A stretch of DNA of 64,000 bases from Jiella soli (GCF_020615385.1 NZ_JAJAVB010000048.1:108034-172033), one strand, 5' to 3'; shown: positions 17,409 to 25,325, counted from the first letter of the stretch. Made by a program: numbers and translations. Notes: generated by a model not told the origin, from the letters alone.

Positions 17409-17792
17409 CTATCGGCGGGCGCGCCAGGCGTCGGCCACATGGACCGGCCAGCGGCGCGGCAGGACGGCGACGAGGTCGAAGCGCAGGGACAGAAGGTCGT
17501 AATCGGGCTGTCGCCGCAGCCAGTGATCCGCCGCCGCCTCGATCCGGCGCTCCGCGAATGGGCCGACGGCATCCATCGCGGCCTGAAGCGTCGCGCGCGC
17601 CTTCACCTCGACGATCAGGACGAGGCCGCCGCGCCGGGCGATCAGATCGATCTCGCCGCCGGGCGCCCGGTAGCGCCGCGCGACGATCCGGTAGCCCTTC
17701 AGCCTGAGCGCGATGGCGGCGAACATCTCGCCGCGATGGCCCTTTGCCTCGTTGCGCCGGCGCTTGGGATCGGGCGCTCGCTCCTGCCTCAC
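17409..17792 (-). CDS. yraN: YraN/UPF0102 family putative endonuclease
   Basis: 127 residues from a GTG at 17792. It contains the restriction-endonuclease-like core [23 protein letters not shown] and V-E-V-K-A-R, which supply the D...E-x-K-type acidic triad. The GTG overlaps the rsmI stop codon as GTGA, a coupled arrangement, and this decides the start over the ATG inside the conserved region (17726). The yraN-rsmI pairing is widespread in Proteobacteria. Function remains unproven; a nuclease role linked to natural DNA handling is inferred from the fold. Confidence 0.9.
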   Translation of the reverse strand: MRQERAPDPKRRRNEAKGHRGEMFAAIALRLKGYRIVARRYRAPGGEIDLIARRGGLVLIVEVKARATLQAAMDAVGPFAERRIEAAADHWLRRQPDYDLLSLRFDLVAVLPRRWPVHVADAWRARR

Positions 17793-18739
17793 CCGCGATC
17801 CTTCAGCGCCAGCGCCCGCTGGTAGAGGTCGCGGCGGGCAAGGCCGGTCAGCCTTGCGGCCTCCTGAGCGGCCTTGGCCGGCTTCATCTCGCCGAGCAGC
17901 CCGGAGAGGATCGCGTCGGCATCTTCGGGCGCGGCGACTGCCTCGGCCTCTGGCGGCGCGATGCATACGACGATTTCGCCGCGCACCTCCTCCATCGCCG
18001 AAAACTCCGCCGCAAGCTCCGGCAGCGTGCCCCGGTAGACCGTCTCGTGCAGCTTGGTGAGCTCGCGGCAGACCGCGGCGGGGCGCTCGCCGAGAACCTG
18101 TGCCATCGCGGCAAGGCTCGCGGCGATCCGGTGCGGCGCCTCGAACAGGAGAAGCGTGCCGGGAATGCGGATCAGCTCTTCCAGCCGCCTTGCCCGCGCC
18201 TGTTCCTTCTGCGGCAGGAAGCCGGCGAAGAAGAACGCATCCGAGGGAAGACCGGAAGCGAGCAGTGCGGCGATCACCGCCGAGGCGCCCGGGATCGGGA
18301 TCACCCTGATGCCGCGGTCGAGGGCGTCCTGCACCAGCCGGTAGCCGGGATCGGAGACGAGCGGCGTGCCGGCGTCCGAGACAAGCGCGACGGACCGGCC
18401 GGCTTCGAGATCGGCGAGGAGCTTCTCGCCGGCCTCCGCCGCATTGTGTTCGTGATAGGCGCTCATCCGCCGCTCGATGGCGAAGCGCGCGAGCAGCTTG
18501 CCGGTGACGCGCGTATCCTCGCAGGCGAGCCGGTCGGCCCCCGCGATCGTCTCGAGCGCGCGCACGGAGACGTCGGAGAGATTGCCGATCGGCGTCGCCA
18601 CCAGATAGAGGCCGGGTTCGGGGCGGGGGGCCCGGTGCTCGGCGCCGCGCAGGACGAAGCGCCGTGCGGCTTCGTCCGCAGCCTGTCCGCCGGCCGTGGC
18701 CGGCATGTCGCGCGCATCCCTGTCGTCAGCCTTGGTCAT
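17789..18739 (-). CDS. rsmI: 16S rRNA (cytidine1402-2'-O)-methyltransferase
   Basis: 316 residues. The core starts at about residue 43 with [18 protein letters not shown], then [25 protein letters not shown] and P-I-P-G-A-S-A, all standard for the RsmI/tetrapyrrole-methylase fold. RsmI methylates C1402 of 16S rRNA using S-adenosylmethionine. The N-terminus is extended by about 40 polar residues. The start at 18739 is the first well-placed ATG; an upstream GTG/ATG at 18847 is less likely. It is coupled to yraN. Confidence 0.94.
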   Translation of the reverse strand: MTKADDRDARDMPATAGGQAADEAARRFVLRGAEHRAPRPEPGLYLVATPIGNLSDVSVRALETIAGADRLACEDTRVTGKLLARFAIERRMSAYHEHNAAEAGEKLLADLEAGRSVALVSDAGTPLVSDPGYRLVQDALDRGIRVIPIPGASAVIAALLASGLPSDAFFFAGFLPQKEQARARRLEELIRIPGTLLLFEAPHRIAASLAAMAQVLGERPAAVCRELTKLHETVYRGTLPELAAEFSAMEEVRGEIVVCIAPPEAEAVAAPEDADAILSGLLGEMKPAKAAQEAARLTGLARRDLYQRALALKDRG

Positions 18740-19049
18740 GCGCCTATCTAGGCTCCCGCCCGAGTGTCTGTCGATGGCACGGCGGCCATTCCCGCCATGG
18801 TTTGCTTGGCGCGGGGGCGGCGAGGGGCTAGCATCCGGCCATGCCACCTCGAAGCGGCGATTCCGTCGAAGCGGGGATGGGGGAGGCGAACGCAGAAGAC
18901 CCGGAACGCCGATGCGGGCGCCACACGCCGTGGTCCGTCAGGCGGGCGGCCGGGGAGAGGGTTTCGGGACTAAATATCATGATCTTGTTCAGCACCATGT
19001 CCATTGCCGGCGGCGATGCAGCCGGCGGTCGCCCGGCGGGGCGCTTCTG
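18740..19049. other. intergenic stretch between rsmI and the ferredoxin reductase
   Basis: 310 bp between divergent genes. An open frame at 18841-19050 overlaps the start of the next gene as ATGA, but its product is low-complexity and unrecognised, and I do not call it. Promoters for both flanking genes must lie here; none is obvious. Confidence 0.5.
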
Positions 19050-20285
19050 ATGGCCGGCGTCGTCATCGCCGGCGGCGGCCAGGCCGGGTTCCAGGTTGCT
19101 GCCAGTCTCCGGCAGCTCGGCTATGACGGGGACGTCACCATCGTCTCCGAGGAAGCGCGTCTCGCCTATCAGCGCCCGCCGCTGTCGAAGACCTACATCA
19201 AGACCGACGCCGACTTCGACACCCTCCTGCTCAGGCCGGAGAGCTTCTACGAGAAGAACCGGATCGCGTTCCGGGGCGGCGAACGCGTCGTCTCGATCGA
19301 CCGAGGCGCCTCCGCCGTCACGCTCTCGACCGGCGAGACCATCCCTTACGACCATCTGGTGGTCGCCACCGGCGCCTCCAACCGCTCGCTTCCCGTGCCG
19401 GGCGCCACGCTTGCCGGCGTGCACCAGCTGCGTTCCGCCGAGGATGCGGAGCATTTGCGGGCCGGGGTGGCCGAGGCGCGGACGATCGCCATCATCGGCG
19501 GCGGCTTCATCGGCCTCGAGGTCGCCGCGGCGGTCCGTGCGCTGGGCAAGGACGTCGTGCTCCTGGAGGCGGCGGACCGGCTGATGGGCCGCACCGTCTC
19601 GCGCGAGGTCTCGGCCTTCTTCCTCGACCGGCACCTCCAGATGGAGACCGACATCCGCCTCGGAACGGCCCTCCAGGCAATCGAGGGAACCGACCGGGCA
19701 ACGGCGATCCGCACGGCGGCGGGCGAGACCATTGCAGCCGATCTCGTGCTGATCGCGGCGGGCGTGACGCCGAACGACGCGCTGGCCCGCGCGGCGGGGC
19801 TGACCGTCGACAACGGCATCGTCGTCGACGCCTTCATGACCACGAGCGATCCGAAGATCTTCGCGATCGGTGACTGCGCAGCCTTCGACAGCCCCTTCGC
19901 CGAGCGGCGGGTGCGGCTGGAATCGGTGCAGAACGCCGTCGACCAGGCCAAGACCGTCGCGGCCCGCATCATGGGGACCGCCGAGCCCTATCGCAGCGTG
20001 CCCTGGTTCTGGAGCGACCAGGGGCCGTTCAAGCTGCAGATCGTCGGGCTGACCGCCGGGGCGGATCACGTCGAAGTCGCCCGGATCGGCGAGGAGGGCA
20101 AGCTGATCGCCTATTGCTTCAAGGGGGAGAGCCTGCTCGGGATCGAGACGGTGAACCGGCCCGGCGAGCACATGCTCGGCCGCCGCATCCTCGGCCAGGA
20201 CCTTAAGATCGCGAGGGCCGACGTCGCCCATCACGCCTTCGAGCTGAAGGCGCATGTCGCGAAATTGATGGCCGAGGCCGGGTAA
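19050..20285 (+). CDS. FAD-dependent oxidoreductase, rubredoxin/ferredoxin reductase type
   Basis: 411 residues. Two dinucleotide-binding motifs are visible: V-V-I-A-G-G-G-Q-A-G at the N-terminus for FAD and I-A-I-I-G-G-G-F-I-G-L-E-V-A at about 148-161 for NAD(P)H. A-T-G-A-S, the late A-I-G-D-C-A, and the C-terminal reductase domain (V-P-W-F-W-S-D-Q) are as in ferredoxin reductases serving Rieske dioxygenases and cytochromes P450. No partner ferredoxin, oxygenase or P450 is in the window, so its electron acceptor is unknown. The ATG at 19050 has GGGG seven bases upstream. Confidence 0.92.
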   Translation: MAGVVIAGGGQAGFQVAASLRQLGYDGDVTIVSEEARLAYQRPPLSKTYIKTDADFDTLLLRPESFYEKNRIAFRGGERVVSIDRGASAVTLSTGETIPYDHLVVATGASNRSLPVPGATLAGVHQLRSAEDAEHLRAGVAEARTIAIIGGGFIGLEVAAAVRALGKDVVLLEAADRLMGRTVSREVSAFFLDRHLQMETDIRLGTALQAIEGTDRATAIRTAAGETIAADLVLIAAGVTPNDALARAAGLTVDNGIVVDAFMTTSDPKIFAIGDCAAFDSPFAERRVRLESVQNAVDQAKTVAARIMGTAEPYRSVPWFWSDQGPFKLQIVGLTAGADHVEVARIGEEGKLIAYCFKGESLLGIETVNRPGEHMLGRRILGQDLKIARADVAHHAFELKAHVAKLMAEAG

Positions 20286-20290
20286 GGCCG

Positions 20291-20374
20291 TTCCCGCCGC
20301 TCGGCGCCCGCCGAGCTTGACGGGCGCCGAGCGGCGGGAAGCCGCTCTTCGGCCGGCCGGGTGCTCCGGCCGGC
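20291..20374 (+). terminator. double hairpin after ferredoxin reductase
   Basis: A perfect 20-bp stem (20291-20310 with 20321-20340, 10-nt loop) is followed by a second stem GCCGGCCGG/CCGGCCGGC (20352-20360 with 20366-20374). There is no U-tract. It probably ends the reductase transcript, or may be a mobile palindromic element. Confidence 0.6.
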
Positions 20375-20379
20375 GCAGC

Positions 20380-20405
20380 GGAACCATCCTCTTGACGGGC
20401 GAGTT
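20380..20405 (+). promoter_or_regulatory. possible EcfG-type promoter for the catalase-family gene
   Basis: GGAAC at 20380-20384 and AGTT at 20402-20405 with a 17-bp spacer. The EcfG consensus is GGAAC-N16/17-CGTT; the C is replaced by A. The ATG of the catalase-family gene is about 25 bp beyond the expected start of transcription. A TTGAC...GTCAA inverted repeat (20392-20420) overlaps it. Confidence 0.35.
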
Positions 20406-20437
20406 GGCCAAACCTGTCAAAAGGAGTCCGAAATTCC

Positions 20438-21512
20438 ATGCCGCTGCCATCCCCGATCCGCTACACGCCCGGCCTCGAAGAGATTCGTCCCGACGAGGCC
20501 GAAACGGTGGCGGCGATGAACAAGACCTTCGACACCATCCTTGAGACGACGGCCGCCGCACTACGGCCATGCGGTGCGCGGCGTCCATGCCAAATCCCAC
20601 GGCATTCTGCACGGCAAGATGACGATCGCGCCGGACCTGCCGCCCGAACTGGCACAGGGTCTGTTCGCCGGGCCCGGAGAACACGACGTCGTCATCCGCC
20701 TCTCGACGAATGCCGGCGACATCCTGCCCGACGCGGTCGCGCTGCCCCGCGGGCTCGCCCTCAAGGTTCTCGACGTCGACGGCGCGCGCCTGGAGGGCGC
20801 GGAGGGACGCACGCAGGATTTCGTGATGGTCAACGCGCCGGTCTTCCAGGCGAAGTCCCCGAAGGCCTTTCATGCGAACCTGAAGCTGCTCGCCGGGACG
20901 ACGGACCGGCTGGAGGGCGCGAAGGTGGCGCTGTCCAGCGTGCTGCAGGGCGTCAACAAGGCGCTTGAAACGGTCGGCCTCGACAGCCCGGCGGTCAAGT
21001 CGCTCGGCGGAGCGCCGAATGTCGATCCGCTCGGCGAGACCTATTACAGCACGACGCCGTTCCGCTACGGCGATTACGTCGCCAAGTTCCAGCTCGTGCC
21101 CGTATCGCCGGACCTCAAGGCGCTGGAAGGCGAGGAGATCGCGATCGATGGTCGGCGGGACGCCATCCGCACGACCGTGCAGAAGGAAATGCGCAAGGTG
21201 ACCGCGCGCTGGGAGTTCCGCGTGCAGCTCTGCCGCGACGCCGATGCGCAGCCGATCGAAGATCCGACGGTGGAATGGTCCGAGGACGTCTCGCCCTTCC
21301 AGACCGTGGCCACGGTCGAGGCCCTGCCGCAGGACAGCTGGGACGAGGCTAAGGTCCAGGCGGTCGACGAGGAGATGCGATTCAGCGTCTGGACGGGGCT
21401 GAAGGAGCACCAGCCGCTTGGCGGCATCAACCGGGCCCGGTGCGGCGTCTACGAGCATTCGGCAGCGTTCCGCGGGGCATTCAACCGCTGTCCGATCCAC
21501 GAGCCGGGCTGA
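20438..21512 (+). pseudogene. catalase-family peroxidase (SrpA-like) gene broken by a +1 frameshift
   Basis: The start at 20438 (AAGGAG upstream) encodes P-S-P-I-R-Y-T-P-G-L-E-E-I-R-P-D-E-A and on to T-F-D-T-I-L-E-T-T-A-A. The same protein continues, in another frame, as H-Y-G-H-A-V-R-G-V-H-A-K-S-H-G from about 20562 to the stop at 21512. One extra base in GCCGCCGCACTACGG (most simply the C at 20559) accounts for the shift. The downstream part keeps the distal His (V-H-A-K-S-H-G), the Asn region (F-V-M-V-N-A-P-V-F) and the proximal Tyr candidate (T-P-F-R-Y-G-D-Y). Without the shift it would be a normal catalase-family protein of about 357 residues. Either a real mutation or a sequencing error. 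Confidence 0.8.
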
Positions 21513-21638
21513 TTCGCCGATGTCCGGCTGCGTGCGCGACCGGCGCCCTGCCGGGACTGGCTGAGGGCGGATGCCGGTTGGAAGCGGGGCGCGGCGTTCC
21601 TAAGTTCTGGAGTGTGCGATCAAGCAAGGGAGGCAATC

Positions 21639-21866
21639 ATGGCCACCGATGCGTACCAGCAGGGTAAACTCGCCTACCAGAACAATCATCCGATGTCGTC
21701 CTGCAGCTATCCGGTCGATTCGACGCTTCGCGCCGACTGGATGCGCGGCTGGAATGCTGCTCAGAACGCCGACCCGTCCGCAGGAGCACCAAGTCACCGC
21801 TCCGGCATGATGGCGGACGCCCGGAAGGCGAGCCATGTCGACGAGGCGGACGTTCACGAGTCCTGA
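21639..21866 (+). CDS. ribosome modulation factor (RMF/CrpP-like) domain protein
   Basis: 75 residues. The core A-Y-Q-Q-G-K-L-A-Y-Q-N-N-H-P, C-S-Y-P-V-D-S-T-L-R-A-D-W-M-R-G-W-N-A-A has the RMF layout: a helix with G-x-x-A, a C-x-Y-P turn and a final W-x-x-G-W helix. RMF dimerises ribosomes in stationary phase; the related CrpP-type proteins are small and of less clear role. The polar C-terminal 30 residues are not part of the domain. AAGGGAGG lies just upstream of the ATG at 21639. It stands alone; a stress or stationary-phase role is inferred. Confidence 0.78.
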   Translation: MATDAYQQGKLAYQNNHPMSSCSYPVDSTLRADWMRGWNAAQNADPSAGAPSHRSGMMADARKASHVDEADVHES

Positions 21867-22109
21867 CCGGGATTGACGCCGCTGGACGAGACGGGCGTGA
21901 CGCCCACGTCTGCGTAGGAATGACAAGGCTGGCGCGGTGGGATCCCTGCCGCGTCGGCTGCGCTTGAGCGGCATTTGCTTCGAAGCTGATCGCGGCGGGA
22001 ATGTTGCCCGCTCCTTGGCGCGTTCCACGTCGGCGGCTCGCGATGGACAAGCTGCGGAGTTCCTCCGTTTCCGTCCCGCTGGCCACCTTCCATTCATACC
22101 CCGACGCAG
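21867..22109. other. intergenic stretch after the RMF-like gene
   Basis: No gene or RNA is supported. A repeat-like GGGATT-GACGCC/GGCGTGA region follows the stop codon without a U-tract. Confidence 0.5.
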
Positions 22110-22182
22110 AAAAGCCCCGGCGCGAGGTCGGGGCTTCGTTCGATCCTGATGCGGATCGGGTGGCGCCGGGAGGGGCGCCACC
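22110..22182 (-). terminator. two hairpins downstream of hsp20
   Basis: On the minus strand the first hairpin after the hsp20 stop is a perfect 9-bp stem (GGTGGCGCC/GGCGCCACC, 22159-22182). The second (AAGCCCCG/CGGGGCTT, 22112-22136) is followed by TTTTC and is the better intrinsic terminator. Confidence 0.7.
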
Positions 22183-22197
22183 GCTGGCTCGCACGCC

Positions 22198-22668
22198 TCA
22201 GGCGGCGTTGGCCTCGATCTGCTTCTCGTTCTCGTTGCCGACCGAAGCGATCGCGATCTTGCGCGGCTTCATGGCCTCCGGAATCACCCGGACGAGATCG
22301 ATGTGCAGGAGACCGTTCTTGAGGCTCGCGCCCTTCACCTCGACATATTCGGCCAGCTGGAAGCGGCGCTCGAAGGCGCGTCCGGCAATGCCGCGATAGA
22401 GGGTCTCGTACTGGGGCTCGTCCTTCGCATCGCTCTTCTCGCCCTTCACGGTCAGGACGTTCTCGCGCGACTCGAGCGACAGCTCGGTCTCGGCAAAGCC
22501 CGCCACCGCCATGGTGATGCGGTAAGCATTCTCGCCGGTGCGCTCGATATTGTAGGGCGGATAGGTCTGGCCGTTGTTCTCCGGCTGCGACAGCCCATCG
22601 AGCATCGAGAAGAGCCGGTCGAAACCGACGGTGGAGCGATAGAGCGGAGCAAAATCGACGTGACGCAT
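22198..22668 (-). CDS. hsp20: small heat-shock protein, Hsp20/IbpA class A
   Basis: 156 residues. The N-terminus M-R-H-V-D-F-A-P-L-Y-R-S-T-V-G-F-D-R-L-F-S-M-L-D is typical of rhizobial class A small heat-shock proteins. The alpha-crystallin domain follows: Y-P-P-Y-N-I-E-R-T-G-E-N-A-Y-R-I-T-M-A-V-A-G-F, then R-G-I-A-G-R-A-F-E-R-R-F-Q-L and the L-x-x-x-L-L-H-I-D-L region. The I-x-I tail motif appears as K-I-A-I. It is an ATP-independent holdase. The start at 22668 is fixed by a GGAG eight bases upstream, which lies inside a ROSE-like thermometer. A sigma-32-like promoter is about 110 bp upstream. Confidence 0.95.
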   Translation of the reverse strand: MRHVDFAPLYRSTVGFDRLFSMLDGLSQPENNGQTYPPYNIERTGENAYRITMAVAGFAETELSLESRENVLTVKGEKSDAKDEPQYETLYRGIAGRAFERRFQLAEYVEVKGASLKNGLLHIDLVRVIPEAMKPRKIAIASVGNENEKQIEANAA

Positions 22669-22768
22669 GGTGTTCTCCATCAGAAGCAACAATGTTTGCG
22701 TTTGGCGGTGGGCTTCGATCCCGATCTTGGCGATCCGGCCCGGCCAGCGGCCCCGAATTGGCGGCCGC
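22669..22768 (-). promoter_or_regulatory. ROSE-like RNA thermometer in the hsp20 5' leader
   Basis: The leader is about 100 nt and GC-rich. Directly before the start codon it reads TTGCT-TCTGA-TGGAG-AACACC-ATG. TTGCT can pair with TGGAG in the ROSE manner: U-G, U-A, a G-G mismatch pair, C-G and a U-U pair, closing a 5-nt loop and hiding the Shine-Dalgarno GGAG. This U(U/C)GCU anti-SD hairpin is the defining mark of ROSE elements in rhizobial small heat-shock genes. Further upstream stems are possible (GCGGCCGC region) but were not folded. Confidence 0.75.
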
Positions 22769-22774
22769 ACCAAA

Positions 22775-22804
22775 GAGTTGGGTGCCCGATTTTTTAGCTT
22801 CAAG
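22775..22804 (-). promoter_or_regulatory. sigma-32 (RpoH)-like promoter of hsp20
   Basis: On the minus strand CTTGAAG (22798-22804) is followed, 15 bases later, by CCCAACTC (22775-22782). This resembles the heat-shock consensus CTTGAAA-N11/16-CCCCATNT. It places the transcript start about 100 nt before the hsp20 start codon, leaving room for the thermometer. Confidence 0.55.
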
Positions 22805-23201
22805 AGCCGGCCAGCGAAATTTTCCGACGCCGGTGCTCCCGGATAAGATCCTGAGTTCGAACGGCTTCTCCTGAACGGGCGATGAACGGCGCCTTCTGCG
22901 GCCGTTCAGGCGCGCAGCCTATTGTGGGCCGTGACGCTTCGCTTCGATCCCGTCGCGGGACGACGCCCGGGCCTCCAGTCGCCGTCACATCCGGACGTGG
23001 AGCGAGACGCCAAACGGTCGCAACGTACCGTCCCTTCCGTTGCGGCCGCGCGGGCCGGGGGTCTTGAACGGCCCCCGGTCTGCTTTGGGCGCGAGAGCGT
23101 CGCGCGTTCTTCACCGTCTTTCGGATCGACGGTAGCCTTTGGCCCCACTTTGAAGCAAACGTAGAGAGCCGCGCTCGGATGGAACGCGCGCCCGGCTCGC
23201 C
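22805..23201. other. intergenic stretch between hsp20 promoter and hydrolase gene
   Basis: About 400 bp between divergent genes. Open frames here are shadows without support. No further hairpins or repeats were recognised. Confidence 0.5.
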
Positions 23202-24209
23202 ATGGCCGGTCACTCGAGGCCGAAGCCGCATTCGCCGATGAACGAACATTTCGATCCCAAGAGCCTGGCCGTTCTGCAGGACAATCCGGCCCCGCAAGGG
23301 CTGAGGGTCGACACCGTGAAGGCGTTCGACGGGCGGCGGCTGCGCTATGCCGTCTCGCCCAGCGCGCTCGAGGGGACGCGCGGCACGGTCGTGCTCCTCC
23401 AAGGCCGCAACGAGGCCATCGAGAAATATTTCGAGACGATGGCCGACCTCAATGCCCGCGGTTTCGCGGTGCTGACCTTCGACTGGCGCGGTCAGGGCGG
23501 CTCCGACCGGGTCATCCGCGGCAGCCGGCTCGGCCATGTGAAGCGCTTTGCCCACTATGTCGACGACCTCGAGACCATCCTGCGCGAAGTGGCTCTGCCG
23601 GACTGCCGTGGCCCCTACGCCATTCTCGCCCATTCCATGGGCGGGCTCATCGCCCTCGCCGCCTCGCCACAGCTCGGCAACATCATCGAGCGGATGGTGC
23701 TCGTCGCCCCGCTGATCGGCTTTCGGCGCCGGCGGATCGGGCTGCGGACGGTCAACCGCCTGGCCAGGCTCGCAACCCTCTTCGGCTTCGGGCGCCTCTC
23801 CCTCGGCGGGCTCGGCGTTGCCGTGCGCCTGCCGGATCCGGCCGACAATCCGCTGACGTCGGATTCCAGGCGCTATCGCCGCAATCGCCGTCTCGCCGAG
23901 GACGCGCCGCACCTCTTCCTCGATCGGCCGACCATTTCCTGGCTGGCGGCGGTGACCGGCGCCATGCTGCGCCTCAACGACTCCGACGAGATCGCACGGC
24001 TCGGCGTGCCGGCCCTGATCGTGACGGCGGGCGGCGACCGCGTCGTGTCCAGCGAGGCCGCCGAACGTCTGGCATGGCGCATGCGCTGCGGCTCCAGCCT
24101 CTCGGTGCCGTTCGCGCGGCACGAGATTCTGCAGGAGGCGGACCGGTTCCGCCTGCCCCTGTTGGACGCCTTCGAGGCCTTCGTCGGCGAATCGCTGCCG
24201 CGCCACTGA
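23202..24209 (+). CDS. alpha/beta hydrolase, lysophospholipase/monoacylglycerol lipase type
   Basis: 335 residues (a second start at 23238 would give 323). The fold is plain: V-V-L-L-Q-G-R-N-E, F-D-W-R-G-Q-G-G-S, the nucleophile elbow A-H-S-M-G-G with the catalytic serine, and a late T-A-G-G-D-R-V-V-S strand followed by a histidine in F-A-R-H-E-I-L. It matches the PldB-like lysophospholipase family. It may act on lysophospholipids or monoglycerides at the membrane; the substrate is inferred. The gene is divergent from hsp20 and followed by a REP-like palindrome. Confidence 0.9.
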   Translation: MAGHSRPKPHSPMNEHFDPKSLAVLQDNPAPQGLRVDTVKAFDGRRLRYAVSPSALEGTRGTVVLLQGRNEAIEKYFETMADLNARGFAVLTFDWRGQGGSDRVIRGSRLGHVKRFAHYVDDLETILREVALPDCRGPYAILAHSMGGLIALAASPQLGNIIERMVLVAPLIGFRRRRIGLRTVNRLARLATLFGFGRLSLGGLGVAVRLPDPADNPLTSDSRRYRRNRRLAEDAPHLFLDRPTISWLAAVTGAMLRLNDSDEIARLGVPALIVTAGGDRVVSSEAAERLAWRMRCGSSLSVPFARHEILQEADRFRLPLLDAFEAFVGESLPRH

Positions 24210-24271
24210 CCTCACTCCAGCGACGAGCGAAAAGGCCGCGTGGCGAAGGCGGTGCAAGCCCTTGTTCTTGC

Positions 24272-24315
24272 GCATGATGTCGTCCGAAGCGCCATGCAGC
24301 CATCGGGCATCATGC
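24272..24315. repeat. REP-like palindromic element, degenerate copy
   Basis: GCATGATG (24272-24279) and CATCATGC (24308-24315) bracket a 28-bp centre with imperfect internal pairing. It has the same size and ends as the element at 14448-14492. Confidence 0.6.
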
Positions 24316-24340
24316 TTCGATCAGCGGGCGATATGCGCGC

Positions 24341-25117
24341 TCACCCGGCGAGGAGTTCGAGCGCGGCGGCGTGAAGCTCGGCCGTCGCTGCCGCCACGAC
24401 GTCGCCGCCCTGCTCGGCCCGGCCGCCCGACAGCGTCGTGATGATCCCACCTGCCTGCTCGATGATCGGGATCAGCGCCACGATATCGTAGGGCTTCAGC
24501 CCGCTTTCCACCACGAGATCGACATGACCGGCCGCCAGCATGGCGAAGGCGTAGCAGTCGGTTCCGAATCGGGTCAGCCGGGCGCGCGCCTCGAGCGTTT
24601 CGAACCGCTGCAGAAGGCCGCCGGAAAACAGTCGCGGCGAGGTGGTGAACACGGTGGCGGCCTCGATCGACCTTGTGCCGCGAACCGCGAGGCGGCTGCG
24701 TTCGCCCGCCCGCTCAAGCCATGCATTCTCGCCGTCCGCCAGATAACGCTCGCCGGTGAAGGGCTGCGACATGATCCCGAGCCGCGCCCGCTCGGCCTCG
24801 CAATAGCCGATCAGCGTTCCCCAGACCGGAAGCCCGGAGATGAAGGCCCGTGTGCCGTCGATCGGATCGATCACCCACAATTGATCCGATGTGCCGGAGG
24901 CGCCGTATTCCTCTCCGAGGATCGCGTGGTCCGGAAACCGCGCCGCGATCGCCGCGACGATGGCCTCTTCTGCGGCCCGATCCGCCTCGGTGACGGGATC
25001 GAACGCTGCTGCCAGCTTGTTGTCGACCTGGCCGCCGGCGCGAAAGCGCGGCAGCGTCTCGCCATCCGCCGCATCGGCCAATGTCCTGAGGAAGCTAGCG
25101 TCCGGCCTGCCCGTCAT
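24341..25117 (-). CDS. hisN: histidinol-phosphatase, inositol monophosphatase family
   Basis: 258 residues. The metal site is seen as D-P-V-T-E-A-D, G-E-E-Y-G and D-P-I-D-G-T-R-A-F, followed by the late D-x-x-x-L-K-P-Y-D-I-V-A motif. The R-A-F-I-S-G-L-P-V-W-G-T-L-I-G variant is usual for the HisN subgroup, which completes histidine synthesis by removing phosphate from histidinol phosphate in bacteria that lack the HisB-type enzyme. Older annotations call these genes suhB, and the MmgR/suhB-type sRNA lies 125 bp from its start, as expected. Its product could also act on other sugar phosphates. Confidence 0.9.
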   Translation of the reverse strand: MTGRPDASFLRTLADAADGETLPRFRAGGQVDNKLAAAFDPVTEADRAAEEAIVAAIAARFPDHAILGEEYGASGTSDQLWVIDPIDGTRAFISGLPVWGTLIGYCEAERARLGIMSQPFTGERYLADGENAWLERAGERSRLAVRGTRSIEAATVFTTSPRLFSGGLLQRFETLEARARLTRFGTDCYAFAMLAAGHVDLVVESGLKPYDIVALIPIIEQAGGIITTLSGGRAEQGGDVVAAATAELHAAALELLAG

Positions 25118-25206
25118 GATCCGTCTCCCGAGATGCCTCTGGCGCCCTTCAGCAGGGCCAAACTGCGCAATGATTCCTCATGCACAAAATCAAGGCGTCA
25201 ACCTTC

Positions 25207-25235
25207 TTGACATATTCGGCGACGCAACATAGTTT
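25207..25235 (+). promoter_or_regulatory. sigma-70 promoter of the MmgR-like sRNA
   Basis: TTGACA at 25207-25212, a 17-bp spacer, and TAGTTT at 25230-25235. This is a perfect -35 and a fair -10, placing the start near 25242. Confidence 0.7.
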
Positions 25236-25241
25236 TGCGTT

Positions 25242-25325
25242 GCGGCATTGGTTTGCCGCTGCCCTTACGGGCGTTTCCTCCCTAGACTTCAGACCGCGCT
25301 GCTTCAACGCAGTGCGGTTTTTTTT
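25242..25325 (+). ncRNA. mmgR: MmgR/suhB (alpha-r8) family small RNA
   Basis: About 84 nt from the predicted start to the end of the U-tract. It holds an open, pyrimidine-rich GTTTCCTCCCTAG stretch (anti-Shine-Dalgarno loop) and ends in a 10-bp stem (25293-25302 with 25309-25318, one G-U) followed by eight T residues. Size, promoter, TTTCCTCCC motif, strong terminator and position next to the inositol-monophosphatase-family gene match the Hyphomicrobiales MmgR/suhB RNA, a Hfq-binding regulator of polyhydroxybutyrate storage in Sinorhizobium. The family call rests on these features, not on a covariance-model search. Confidence 0.75.

Noticed and set aside
18841..19050. 69-codon frame overlapping the ferredoxin reductase start as ATGA
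   Set aside because: The coupling pattern is tempting, but the product is low-complexity and there is no ribosome-binding site.
18828..21500. Minus-strand open frame of 890 codons
   Set aside because: It runs antisense to the ferredoxin reductase and catalase genes; high GC at third positions keeps such frames open. The product has no recognisable domain.
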